Assembly (NCBI GenBank): GCA_965662565.1
Contig: CBFIHS010000021.1
Span: 1 to 34,970 of the forward strand
Length of the DNA: 34,970 nt
Direction: 5' to 3'
DNA from: UBA5109 sp965662565
GTDB taxonomy: Bacteria; Pseudomonadota; Gammaproteobacteria; Pseudomonadales; Pseudohongiellaceae
In this document: piece after piece, positions 9,227 to 16,896 of the stretch
Layout: each line of letters opens with the position of its first letter
Position numbering within the stretch: position 1 is the first letter of the stretch
Notes under the pieces: generated by a model
Seen by the model: the letters and a program-made list of their open reading frames with translations, nothing else
Database searches by the model: none
Told to the model about the DNA's origin: nothing
Made by a program: the position numbers and the translations under genes

Positions 9227-9334
9227 ATTGATCTCCTCATGCTTAAGTGAATTATTTTAATAATCTATACTTGTGATAAGAATACAGCTTAAATTTTGAG
9301 GGAATATGAAAAAGGTCAAAAAAATGTTGAGTTC

Positions 9335-10114
9335 TTAAATATTTCGTTTAGGTAGGAGTTTTAAGAGTTCTTTAAAAGACTTGTTGTTGCCGAACACGAG
9401 CCTTTCACTTTCTAGACAATCCGGGTTGCCTTGGTGATCACTGATGAGGCCTCCGGCTTCTTGAATAAGAAGAATGCCAGCAGCAACATCCCATTGTTTT
9501 ATCCCTGCCATCCAGCCAGCGTTAAGACGCCCACTTGCGACATAGGCTAGATCTAAAGCGGCTGAGCCAGTTATGCGGATACCGGCAACTTTATTGATTA
9601 AGGTGTTTTGCAGTTTGAGCGCTTCTTCAAAGTAATCACTTGAGCAGCTAATACACAATGCAGAGCCTGCTAGATTAATATTATCGGTCACCCGGATTCG
9701 AGTTCCGTTTAACTGCGAACCTTGGCCTTTTGTGGCGGTAAACTCTTCACGTCGAATTGGGTCAACGATGAGAGCATGCTGAAGTTTTCCGTTTTTTATA
9801 CAGGCCATAGAAATACAAAAATGTGGGTAGCCACGCATGAAGTTACGTGTGCCATCAACAGGATCTATAATCCATACGGTTTCTTTATCTTCTCCTTCTA
9901 TCAGGCCGCTTTCCTCGCCAAGAAAGCTGTGCTTAGGATAAGCTTTTTGTATTGATGCAATCAGCAGAGCTTCGACTTCCTGATCAATATTGGTGACGAA
10001 GTCGTTTTGACCTTTTTCAAATACTTTTACTCGATCAAGTCGATCAGTCGCTTGAACAATAATGTCTGATGCTTCTCGAGCTGCTTTGAGAGCAATATTG
10101 ATAACTGGATGCAT
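9335..10114 (-). CDS. suhB: Inositol-1-monophosphatase family protein SuhB
   Basis: This is a Mg-dependent, Li-sensitive phosphatase of the inositol monophosphatase family. In E. coli, SuhB is also part of the rRNA transcription antitermination complex. The 259-aa protein has the metal-binding motifs GEESG (residues 66-70), WIIDPVDGTRNF (81-92) and the C-terminal WDVAAGILLIQEAGG. It is divergent from trmJ, the common suhB/trmJ arrangement in gammaproteobacteria. A pair of imperfect 11-bp repeats (AGAAACTGGAT/AGAAACCGGGC, 10131-10152) lies in its upstream region. The SuhB assignment over other family members rests on context and overall similarity. Confidence 0.92.
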   Translation of the reverse strand: MHPVINIALKAAREASDIIVQATDRLDRVKVFEKGQNDFVTNIDQEVEALLIASIQKAYPKHSFLGEESGLIEGEDKETVWIIDPVDGTRNFMRGYPHFCISMACIKNGKLQHALIVDPIRREEFTATKGQGSQLNGTRIRVTDNINLAGSALCISCSSDYFEEALKLQNTLINKVAGIRITGSAALDLAYVASGRLNAGWMAGIKQWDVAAGILLIQEAGGLISDHQGNPDCLESERLVFGNNKSFKELLKLLPKRNI

Positions 10115-10235
10115 GCTGGTAAACCTTAGAAGAAACTGGATAGAAACCGGGCGTATGATATCAGAGCCAGCTTGAATCTGCTAAGATGCGCGCTCTTAAA
10201 TAACGCACATTTTTTTTACTAAGACACTTAGAATA

Positions 10236-11024
10236 ATGACAATAAATCTTCAGAATATACGAATCGTTCTTGTGAACACTTCTCATCCCGGTAATATCGG
10301 TGCAGCGGCGCGGGCTATGAAAAATATGGGCTTGGGAAGCTTGTATTTGGTCGCTCCAAAAGATTACCCATCGGGTGTCGCCATAGGAAGAGCAGCCTCT
10401 GCTTTAGATATTCTCGATAATGCAGTGGTTTGTGAGGATTTAGAAGAGGCTATTAAGGATTGTACTTTAGTAGTTGGTACTAGTGCCCGGTCTAGGCGCA
10501 TACCCTGGCCAATGCTTGAGCCGGGTAGTTGTGGTTTGAAATTGGTTGAAGAAGGGCAAAAGAATCAGGTTGCGTTGGTTTTTGGCCGTGAAGACAGTGG
10601 TTTGAGTAATGACGAGCTTCAACTTTGTCATTTTCATGTGCAAATCCCCACTAATCCTGACTACAGTTCCCTAAACCTGGCTGCAGCGGTAATGGTTTTA
10701 AGCTACGAAATCTATCAACAAAAACTCAGTTTAGAAAATTCTGTTGAAGCAAAAGAAGCCGAGGAAGATAAGGTGCTTAGCCAGCAAGAAGATAACTGGG
10801 ATCAAGATTATGCAACAGTTTCTGAAGTGGAAACCTATTTAGCTCATCTTGAGGAAGTTCTTATTGGTTTAGACTTTCATGACCCAAAGAATCCGCGACA
10901 TCTCATGCCACGCTTGCGACGCTTGTACAGTCGGGTTCGGCTTGATCAAATGGAAATCAATATACTGCATGGTATTGTGACTGAAACCAAAAAAATGCTT
11001 AGTAAACTTGAGTCTAAAAAATAA
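10236..11024 (+). CDS. trmJ: tRNA (cytidine/uridine-2'-O-)-methyltransferase TrmJ
   Basis: TrmJ is a SPOUT-class methyltransferase that 2'-O-methylates nucleotide 32 in the anticodon loop of several tRNAs. The first 165 or so residues hold the knotted SPOUT fold: IRIVLVNTSHPGNIGAAARAM at the N-terminus, the SAM-binding VFGREDSGLSNDEL, and IPTNPDYSSLNLAAAVMV. An acidic linker (about 165-190) leads into a helical C-terminal extension. The 262-aa length is slightly above E. coli (246 aa). It is the gene directly upstream of iscR, as in many gammaproteobacteria. Confidence 0.94.
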   Translation: MTINLQNIRIVLVNTSHPGNIGAAARAMKNMGLGSLYLVAPKDYPSGVAIGRAASALDILDNAVVCEDLEEAIKDCTLVVGTSARSRRIPWPMLEPGSCGLKLVEEGQKNQVALVFGREDSGLSNDELQLCHFHVQIPTNPDYSSLNLAAAVMVLSYEIYQQKLSLENSVEAKEAEEDKVLSQQEDNWDQDYATVSEVETYLAHLEEVLIGLDFHDPKNPRHLMPRLRRLYSRVRLDQMEINILHGIVTETKKMLSKLESKK

Positions 11025-11075
11025 AAAATCTCGTATAAAAGACCGTGAACTGTTTGTTAGCCCTTATCCTGAAAA

Positions 11076-11130
11076 GCTTTGAGCCGTCTTGAATAGAGAT
11101 GCTTTGAGCAACCTTGAGCAATCTTGAATA
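11076..11130 (+). repeat. Degenerate ~10-bp direct repeats upstream of iscR
   Basis: Five related decamers can be read: GCTTTGAGCC (11076), GTCTTGAATA (11086), then after a 5-bp spacer GCTTTGAGCA (11101), ACCTTGAGCA (11111) and ATCTTGAATA (11121). The shared core is YTTGARYM. They lie in the 170-base trmJ-iscR gap and run directly into the iscR promoter, the last one overlapping the IscR site. Either slippage or helically phased protein binding could explain them. Confidence 0.65.
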
Positions 11131-11160
11131 GTTGACTAAAAGACTTGGTTTTAGCATAAT
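11128..11160 (+). promoter_or_regulatory. iscR promoter overlapping an IscR type-1 binding site
   Basis: A -35 TTGACT (11132-11137), a 17-bp spacer and a -10 CATAAT (11155-11160) form a good sigma-70 promoter 34 bases upstream of the iscR ATG. Bases 11128-11152 match the E. coli type-1 [2Fe-2S]-IscR site: the left half (ATAGTTGACTAAAA) fits the consensus completely and the right half fits partly, about 20 of 25 positions by my reading. The site covers the -35 box as in E. coli, so holo-IscR would repress its own operon. The assignment is by pattern. Confidence 0.8.
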
Positions 11161-11194
11161 ACCCTACTAAATTAATCAGGAATAGAAAAAGCAC

Positions 11195-11677
11195 ATGCGT
11201 CTAACCACTAAAGGTCGTTATGCCGTGACAGCAATGCTTGATCTTAGTATCAACGGCAGCAATGGTCCGGTAAGCCTAAACGATATATCGCTTCGTCAGG
11301 ATATCTCTTTGTCTTACTTGGAGCAGCTATTCTCGAAGTTACGAAAAAACGAATTAGTTCAAAGTGTCAGGGGCCCAGGCGGCGGTTATAAGTTGGGTCG
11401 CAAAGAATCTGATATTGATGTCGCCAACATTATTGATGCCGTAAGTGAGTCCTTAGACACGACTAAGTGTCAAGGTTCTGGGGATTGCCAAAAAGGCAGT
11501 ATTTGTTTAACCCATCACCTTTGGCAAGGTTTGAGCGAACAGATACATGGTTTTCTTAGCAATATTACTTTGGCAGACTTAGTGAGTAAAAGTGAAGTCA
11601 GTCAAATTGCAGAGGCTCAGAACCAAAAATATTTTAACAAAACCGAACTTGAAACAATTGCCCGGAGCTCGAATTAA
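11195..11677 (+). CDS. iscR: Fe-S cluster regulator IscR (Rrf2 family)
   Basis: IscR senses Fe-S cluster supply through its own [2Fe-2S] cluster and represses the isc operon when loaded. The 160-aa protein starts MRLTTKGRYAVTAMLDL, has a winged helix with SYLEQLFSKLRKNELVQSVRGPGGGYKL, and keeps the cluster ligands Cys92, Cys98, Cys104 and His107 at exactly the E. coli numbering. The C-terminus after residue 120 is variable. It heads the isc operon and has an overlapping promoter/operator upstream, so autorepression is likely. Confidence 0.97.
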   Translation: MRLTTKGRYAVTAMLDLSINGSNGPVSLNDISLRQDISLSYLEQLFSKLRKNELVQSVRGPGGGYKLGRKESDIDVANIIDAVSESLDTTKCQGSGDCQKGSICLTHHLWQGLSEQIHGFLSNITLADLVSKSEVSQIAEAQNQKYFNKTELETIARSSN

Positions 11678-11750
11678 CAACTTGGGATTTGGAATTGGCT
11701 ACTCATAAATAAATGAAGCAGTAAAAGATTTAAGAGGCTAGAGAAAAATT

Positions 11751-12965
11751 ATGCAAGCACCACTTTATTTTGATTATTCAGCAACTACTCCAGTAGATCC
11801 TCGTGTGGCTGAGGCCATGATGAAATGTCTAACTATGGAAGGTAATTTTGGTAACCCAGCCTCGCGTTCTCATATGTTTGGTTGGAAAGCGGAAGAAGCA
11901 ATTGAAGAGGCGCGCCAGAATGTTGCAGACCTATTAAACTGTGATCCTCGTGAAATCGTGTGGACTTCAGGTGCAACTGAATCAGATAACCTAGCGATTA
12001 AAGGTGTCGCACATTTTTACCAAGGTAAAGGTAAGCACATCATTACTTCTAAAATTGAGCACAAGGCAGTATTGGATAGTTGCCGTCAGCTTGAAAGAGA
12101 AGGTTTCGAAGTCACATATCTAGAACCAAGTGATAAAGGCTTAATTCAGCCTGAAGATGTCGCGAAAGCAATTCGTGAGGACACCATTTTGGTTTCACTT
12201 ATGCATGTTAATAATGAAATTGGTGTGATTAATGATATAGCCGCTATTGGTGAAGTGACTCGGGCTCATAAAGTTTTATTTCACGTCGATTCTGCTCAAA
12301 GTGTGGGGAAAGTAGATATTGACCTTGAAGCGATGAAAGTTGATTTGATGTCCTTAACAGCACACAAAGTTTATGGACCAAAAGGCATTGGTGCTCTTTA
12401 TGTAAGGCGTAAGCCGAGAGTTCGCCTTGAAGCTCAAATGCATGGTGGTGGTCATGAGCGTGGTATGCGATCTGGAACATTAGCAACACACCAAATCGTG
12501 GGTATGGGTGAAGCCTATCGTATAGCAAAACTTGAAATGCACGCTGAGGCTGAACGTATGCAGACCTTAAAAGCGCGCTTCTTAACTGGTTTTGAAGGTA
12601 TGGAAGAAGTCTACATCAATGGAGATATAGACCAGCGTGTTCCAGGTAACCTAAACATTAGTTTTAATTTTGTTGAAGGCGAGTCATTGATGATGGCCCT
12701 GAAAGATCTAGCGGTATCTTCTGGTTCAGCCTGTACATCGGCAAGTCTTGAGCCCTCATATGTTTTAAGGGCAATTGGTCTGAATGACGAGTTAGCGCAC
12801 AGTTCATTGCGTTTCACTATCGGACGATTTACGACAGAAGAAGATATTGATTTTGCAGTTGAAAAAGTCAAGGAAGCGGTTATGAAGCTTCGTGAGCTTT
12901 CTCCTTTATGGGATATGTATCAAGACGGTATTGATATGAGCAAAATAGAGTGGGCGGCCCATTAA
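11751..12965 (+). CDS. iscS: Cysteine desulfurase IscS
   Basis: IscS is a PLP enzyme that takes sulfur from cysteine and passes it as persulfide to IscU, and to other acceptors such as tRNA thiolation factors. The 404-aa length equals E. coli IscS. Key residues align at the same numbers: His104 in SKIEHKAVLD, the PLP lysine Lys206 in LTAHKVYGPKG, and the sulfur-carrying Cys328 in SSGSACTSASLEPSYVLRA. The C-terminal SPLWDMYQDGID segment that contacts IscU is present. It lies 73 bases after iscR and 100 before iscU. Confidence 0.98.
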   Translation: MQAPLYFDYSATTPVDPRVAEAMMKCLTMEGNFGNPASRSHMFGWKAEEAIEEARQNVADLLNCDPREIVWTSGATESDNLAIKGVAHFYQGKGKHIITSKIEHKAVLDSCRQLEREGFEVTYLEPSDKGLIQPEDVAKAIREDTILVSLMHVNNEIGVINDIAAIGEVTRAHKVLFHVDSAQSVGKVDIDLEAMKVDLMSLTAHKVYGPKGIGALYVRRKPRVRLEAQMHGGGHERGMRSGTLATHQIVGMGEAYRIAKLEMHAEAERMQTLKARFLTGFEGMEEVYINGDIDQRVPGNLNISFNFVEGESLMMALKDLAVSSGSACTSASLEPSYVLRAIGLNDELAHSSLRFTIGRFTTEEDIDFAVEKVKEAVMKLRELSPLWDMYQDGIDMSKIEWAAH

Positions 12966-13065
12966 AGAAGTAGATGCAATAAATTAAAAGTACAGGTGTT
13001 GTTAGTACTTAACAATTTTTATACGAAAATAAGTTAAAGATAAAGTTTATATAGAGGGTTTTAGC

Positions 13066-13479
13066 ATGGCATATTCAGATAAAGTATTAGATCACTATGA
13101 AAATCCACGTAATGTCGGAAAGCTTGATGACAGTGATGAGAACGTTGGTACTGGGATGGTGGGAGCGCCAGCTTGTGGTGACGTTATGCGCTTGCAAATC
13201 AAGGTTTCTGAAGACGGTATTATCGAAGACGCTAAGTTCAAAACTTACGGTTGTGGATCTGCAATTGCGTCAAGCTCTTTACTTACAGAGTGGGTAAGAG
13301 GGCGTTCGCTTGACGATGCACAACAAATTCGTAATAGCGAAATTGCTGAAGAACTCGGTCTGCCTCCTGTTAAAATTCATTGCTCAGTTTTAGCTGAAGA
13401 TGCTATTAAAGCCGCTATCGCTGATATAAAAAGTAAGCGTGGCTATACTCAAAAAAGTGACTTAGCAGTTGGTGAGTGA
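13066..13479 (+). CDS. iscU: Fe-S cluster scaffold IscU
   Basis: IscU is the scaffold on which [2Fe-2S] and [4Fe-4S] clusters are built before transfer with HscA/HscB. The 137-aa sequence has Cys37, Asp39, Cys63, His105 and Cys106, all at E. coli numbering, and the HscA-recognition motif LPPVK at 99-103. It carries about nine more C-terminal residues than E. coli IscU (128 aa), ending SDLAVGE. Downstream, before iscA, lies an unusual 10-bp tandem repeat (13517-13556). Confidence 0.98.
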   Translation: MAYSDKVLDHYENPRNVGKLDDSDENVGTGMVGAPACGDVMRLQIKVSEDGIIEDAKFKTYGCGSAIASSSLLTEWVRGRSLDDAQQIRNSEIAEELGLPPVKIHCSVLAEDAIKAAIADIKSKRGYTQKSDLAVGE

Positions 13480-13516
13480 ATTTAAAAAGTCCAGCGAGAA
13501 TTCATTGATTATTTAA

Positions 13517-13556
13517 AGCTGGAATTAGCTGGAAATAGCTGGAAATAGCTGGAAAT
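13517..13556 (+). repeat. 10-bp tandem repeat in the iscU-iscA gap
   Basis: Four head-to-tail decamers: AGCTGGAATT once and then AGCTGGAAAT three times. Each unit boundary creates a TAG triplet, and the 10-bp period places TAG in all three frames. A related AGCTGGA-type repeat follows rodZ at 20177-20216. The remaining part of the 130-base gap shows no other recognisable element apart from the iscA ribosome-binding region. Confidence 0.95.
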
Positions 13557-13609
13557 AAAGAAAAATTTTGCAAAAGTAAGAAACAAACGAATAGATTAAG
13601 AGAAGTATC

Positions 13610-13933
13610 ATGGCAATAACACTTAGTGAGTCAGCGGCAAAACATGTTGCGTCGCAATTAGACAGTAGAGGTTCAGGCTTGGGTATACGGGTCGGAGTAA
13701 CCACTACTGGCTGTTCGGGAATGGCTTATGTCTTAGAGTTTGTTGATCAATTAGAAGACAGTGATGAGGTGTTTGAGCACCATGGAATCAAAATCATCGT
13801 TGATCCTAAAAGCTTGGTTTATATAGATGGCACCGAAATGGATTTTGTAAAAGAAGGTGTTAACGAAGGTTTCCAATTCAGCAACCCTAATGTAAAAGGG
13901 GAATGTGGCTGTGGTGAATCTTTTTCTATTTAG
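13610..13933 (+). CDS. iscA: A-type Fe-S carrier IscA
   Basis: IscA carries iron or Fe-S clusters from the scaffold to target proteins, notably in [4Fe-4S] formation. The 107-aa protein has the three conserved cysteines of the family, Cys35 (TTTGCSGMAY), Cys99 and Cys101 (GECGCGESF), at the same positions as E. coli IscA. Its TAG stop is the first triplet of a three-unit 11-bp repeat. Confidence 0.97.
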   Translation: MAITLSESAAKHVASQLDSRGSGLGIRVGVTTTGCSGMAYVLEFVDQLEDSDEVFEHHGIKIIVDPKSLVYIDGTEMDFVKEGVNEGFQFSNPNVKGECGCGESFSI

Positions 13934-13963
13934 TGGCTTCTTAGTGGCATTTTAGCGGCTTCA
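13931..13963 (+). repeat. 11-bp tandem repeat beginning at the iscA stop codon
   Basis: Three consecutive imperfect units, TAGTGGCTTCT, TAGTGGCATTT and TAGCGGCTTCA, start exactly with the iscA stop TAG. Because 11 is not a multiple of 3, the three TAG triplets fall in three different reading frames. Confidence 0.9.
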
Positions 13964-13980
13964 AATCGAATGACTTCATT

Positions 13981-14048
13981 GCAATAGAAATCAAAAGTAG
14001 TAATAAGGAAAGTATACTTTCCCCTGTGCTTTAAAACATTTCTATTGC
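13981..14048 (+). other. Nested inverted repeats between iscA and hscB
   Basis: An 11-bp perfect inverted repeat, GCAATAGAAAT (13981-13991) with ATTTCTATTGC (14038-14048), encloses a 16-bp perfect palindrome GGAAAGTATACTTTCC (14007-14022). As RNA the palindrome gives a 6-bp stem with a UAUA loop inside a longer outer stem. No T-run follows, so it is not a standard terminator. It may be an operator, an mRNA processing/stability element or a partial attenuator. Which of these it is cannot be told from the sequence. Confidence 0.75.
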
Positions 14049-14087
14049 TGAACACCTCTTAACTATACTTAATCTTTGGAAATTCAA

Positions 14088-14606
14088 TTGACGATCAACA
14101 GTAATAATTATTTTGAAATTTTTTCCATTAAGGAAGATTTCGATATTGATGTTGAGAAAATTCAACTTGAATATAAAAAACTTCAAGCTGAATATCATCC
14201 TGATAAATATAGTGATAAAGATGATACGAGCAGGCTACAAGCCTTACAATTAAGTAGCATTATTAATGATGCGTTTGAAACCTTAAAAGTGCCGTTAAAA
14301 AGAGCCGCCTATCTCTTGACCTTAAAAGGCGTTGATCCTGATGAACATAACCCTGGGCATTTATCTGAAAGTTTTTTGTTAGAGCAGATGGCATGGCGGG
14401 ATCAACTAGTAGATGTTGAAGACGATGAGGATCTGGGTTCACTAGACAAGCTAAAACTCGAAGTGAAATCCTCACGAGAGTCATGCATAAATGAGTTTAG
14501 AGAGAATTACAAAGCTGGGCTATTTCAAGAAGCTAAACCCATATTTAATAAGCTTNNNNNNNNNNCCGAAATCAATCGTACTGAAGAAAAACTACTGGAT
14601 TATTAG
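14088..14606 (+). CDS. hscB: Fe-S assembly co-chaperone HscB (J-domain), with assembly gap
   Basis: HscB delivers IscU to HscA and stimulates its ATPase. The sequence has an N-terminal J-domain with the HPD motif (AEYHPDKYSD, residues 37-39) and a C-terminal helical domain with FLLEQMAWRDQL and the terminal EEKLLDY typical of HscB. No ATG fits: the start is TTG, either at 14088 (GGAA ribosome binding site 7 bases upstream, gives MTINSNNYFEIF) or at 14076 (four residues longer, weaker site). I prefer 14088. Ten N bases (14556-14565) interrupt codons near the end. The frame is kept across them, so the gene is probably intact. Confidence 0.92.
   Translation: MTINSNNYFEIFSIKEDFDIDVEKIQLEYKKLQAEYHPDKYSDKDDTSRLQALQLSSIINDAFETLKVPLKRAAYLLTLKGVDPDEHNPGHLSESFLLEQMAWRDQLVDVEDDEDLGSLDKLKLEVKSSRESCINEFRENYKAGLFQEAKPIFNKLXXXXEINRTEEKLLDY
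14556..14565. other. Run of 10 N (sequence gap) inside hscB
   Basis: Ten undetermined bases directly follow an AAGCTT hexamer. The reading frame of HscB continues correctly on both sides if the gap is 10 bases or 10 plus a multiple of three. Compared with my memory of E. coli HscB, about three residues fewer than expected lie between the KL before the gap and the conserved C-terminus, so the true gap might be nearer 19 bases. Confidence 0.98.
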
Positions 14607-14612
14607 AGAATA

Positions 14613-16466
14613 ATGGCATTACTGACTATCGCAGAACCAGGGCAGAGTTCTAGGCGTAAACACATCGTCAAGCATGCTCTTGGTATAGATCTGGGAACTA
14701 CCAATTCTTTGGTAGCTTCATCTGGCCCAGATGGCCCGTACATAATTTCATCTCCTAATGGAAATGACTTGCTTCCATCTATTGTTAGTTACGCTGAAAA
14801 TGGCGATGTTGTAGTAGGGGCTTCAGCCTCGAAAGCTCCAGCACATATCAGCTCTGTTAAACGTTTAATGGGACGAGGAAGTAAAGATGTTCAGCATGAG
14901 CTTTCTTATAAACTTGTAGAGAGTGAAGCAGGGGGCATGCCCATGATCCAAACTTTGGTAGGTTTAAAAAGTCCTGTTGAGGTTTCAGCTGAAATACTCA
15001 AGGTCTTAGCAAAGCAGGGTCAAAGTTTCATTGGCAATAATGAGGGGGCAGAAACAGAAATTGATGGTGTCGTGATCACTGTGCCAGCTTATTTTGATGA
15101 AGCTCAACGTCAAGCCACCAAAGATGCAGCACGCATTGCAGGGCTCAAAGTTTTACGTCTCTTGAGCGAACCAACGGCTGCGGCTGTTGCTTACGGTCTT
15201 GATAAAAAGTTGGAAGGCAATGTCATTATTTATGACTTAGGAGGAGGCACCTTTGATGTATCTTTGATGCGTTTAGAGAAAGGTGTTTTTGAAGTTTTAG
15301 CTACTGGCGGTGATACGGCTTTAGGCGGAGATGATTTTGATCGAGCGATTATGGATTGGATAAAACAGCAGTCTGGTTTTAGTGTCGCTCAAGAAAAGTT
15401 ATCTGAACTGGCTGCTCTGGCTAGAAACACGAAGCATCTATTGAGCGAAAAAGAGCAAGCAGAGATCACTTTCGAATCCTGGACTGGAACTTTAACTAGA
15501 ACCAAGTATTACGAATTAATAGAAGCTTTGATTGATCGCACCCTTAAAGCTTGTCGACGAGTACTTCGTGATGCCGAGATGACAATAGACGACATTACAG
15601 ATGTAGTGATGGTTGGTGGGTCGACGCGTTCACCAAGAGTTCAAGAGAGAGTAGAAGCGTTTTTCCAAAGGCCCTTATTGAATGAACTTGACCCTGACCA
15701 GGTAGTAGCGCTTGGTGCAGCTATTCAAGCCGATGTTTTGGTGGGTAATAAATACGATAATGACGTATTGCTGCTAGATGTTAATCCTCTGTCGTTGGGT
15801 ATCGAAACCATGGGTGGTTTGATAGAAAAAATCATTCCTAGAAATACAACAATTCCGGTAAGCCGGGCACAGGAATTTACAACTTTCAAAGATGGTCAAA
15901 CTGCCATGAGTTTGCATGTTTTGCAGGGCGAGCGTGAATTGGTAGAGGATTGCCGCTCATTAGCGAAGTTTGAACTCAAAGGGATTCCTCCAATGGTCGC
16001 TGGTGCCGCGACTATTCGTGTTTCTTTTCAGGTTGATGCTGATGGATTGTTGTCAGTTGAAGCTGAAGAATTATCGTCAGGTGTTAAAAGCAGTATAGTT
16101 GTTAAGCCTTCATTTGGTCTGGCGGAGAAAGAAATCGAAAGCATGATTAAGTCTTCACATAGCGAGGCTGAGCATGACCGTGACATGCGTAGATTAAAAG
16201 AAAATCAGGTTGAAGCTTTGCGAATTATTGAAGCTATTGAGTCTGCTTTAACTAAAGATGCCGATTTGTTAGAGCCCGATGAGCTTAATGCCTTAGAGCA
16301 AGGTGTTTCAAGTTTAATAGCATCAATAAATTCAAATGATGCTGAGCTAATTCATGAAAAATCCGAAGAATTAAATGAAACCAGTTTGCTGTTTGCCGCT
16401 AGGCGAATGGATACCCAGATTAAAACGGCTTTTACCGGTAAGAGCCTTGAGGAGATAGAAAAGTAA
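14613..16466 (+). CDS. hscA: Hsp70-type chaperone HscA
   Basis: HscA is the specialised Hsp70 that binds the LPPVK motif of IscU and drives cluster transfer with ATP. The 617-aa length matches E. coli HscA (616 aa), including the HscA-type N-terminal extension MALLTIAEPGQS before the nucleotide-binding domain (GIDLGTTNS at 24-32). Further Hsp70 motifs are NEPTAAA-like SEPTAAAVAYGL, IYDLGGGTFDVS and VMVGGSTRSPRV. The substrate-binding domain has VIPRNTTIPVSRAQEFTTFKDGQTAM. It starts 6 bases after hscB, and its TAA stop overlaps the fdx start by one base (TAATG), indicating translational coupling. Confidence 0.98.
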   Translation: MALLTIAEPGQSSRRKHIVKHALGIDLGTTNSLVASSGPDGPYIISSPNGNDLLPSIVSYAENGDVVVGASASKAPAHISSVKRLMGRGSKDVQHELSYKLVESEAGGMPMIQTLVGLKSPVEVSAEILKVLAKQGQSFIGNNEGAETEIDGVVITVPAYFDEAQRQATKDAARIAGLKVLRLLSEPTAAAVAYGLDKKLEGNVIIYDLGGGTFDVSLMRLEKGVFEVLATGGDTALGGDDFDRAIMDWIKQQSGFSVAQEKLSELAALARNTKHLLSEKEQAEITFESWTGTLTRTKYYELIEALIDRTLKACRRVLRDAEMTIDDITDVVMVGGSTRSPRVQERVEAFFQRPLLNELDPDQVVALGAAIQADVLVGNKYDNDVLLLDVNPLSLGIETMGGLIEKIIPRNTTIPVSRAQEFTTFKDGQTAMSLHVLQGERELVEDCRSLAKFELKGIPPMVAGAATIRVSFQVDADGLLSVEAEELSSGVKSSIVVKPSFGLAEKEIESMIKSSHSEAEHDRDMRRLKENQVEALRIIEAIESALTKDADLLEPDELNALEQGVSSLIASINSNDAELIHEKSEELNETSLLFAARRMDTQIKTAFTGKSLEEIEK

Positions 16467-16804
16467 TGCCTAAACTCGTTTTTTTGCCTCATCCTGAACA
16501 TTGCCCAGAAGGGCTTGAAATTGAAGGTGAGACTGGTGAAAGTATTCTTAACATTGCGCTTCGAAATGGTATAGAAATAGAACATGCCTGCGAAAAAGCT
16601 TGTGCTTGTACTACCTGTCATGTCGTTGTGCGCGAGGGGCTTGATTCTTTAGCGGAGTCTGAAGAAACTGAAGATGATATGTTAGACAAAGCTTGGGGGC
16701 TTGAACCCGAATCTCGTCTGAGTTGTCAGGCTATGCTAGGGACTGATGATTTGGTAATCGAAATTCCGAAATATACGATAAATATGGTTTCTGAAGCGCA
16801 TTAA
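16466..16804 (+). CDS. fdx: Isc-type [2Fe-2S] ferredoxin Fdx
   Basis: Fdx supplies electrons for cluster assembly and reductive coupling on IscU. The 112-aa adrenodoxin-type protein has the four cluster cysteines at 42, 48, 51 and 87 (ACEKACACTTC ... RLSCQA), as in E. coli, and the conserved DDMLDKAWGLEPESRLSCQA block. It overlaps the hscA stop by one base. Confidence 0.98.
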   Translation: MPKLVFLPHPEHCPEGLEIEGETGESILNIALRNGIEIEHACEKACACTTCHVVVREGLDSLAESEETEDDMLDKAWGLEPESRLSCQAMLGTDDLVIEIPKYTINMVSEAH

Positions 16805-16896
16805 TAACTGAAACCGATTACTCTGATAAAACAGGATTGCGGCTTTTGCTGAGCAATATCAAAACCGAGCATTAGCTAAATAAGAAAGGTAGCAAT

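Noticed and set aside
9722..9955. 77-codon plus-strand frame inside suhB
   Set aside because: It is antisense to conserved SuhB motifs, with no recognisable domain and no promoter or ribosome site of its own.
13517..13556. CRISPR-like array after iscU
   Set aside because: The units are only 10 bp and directly adjacent, with no spacers, and there are no cas genes. It is a simple tandem repeat.
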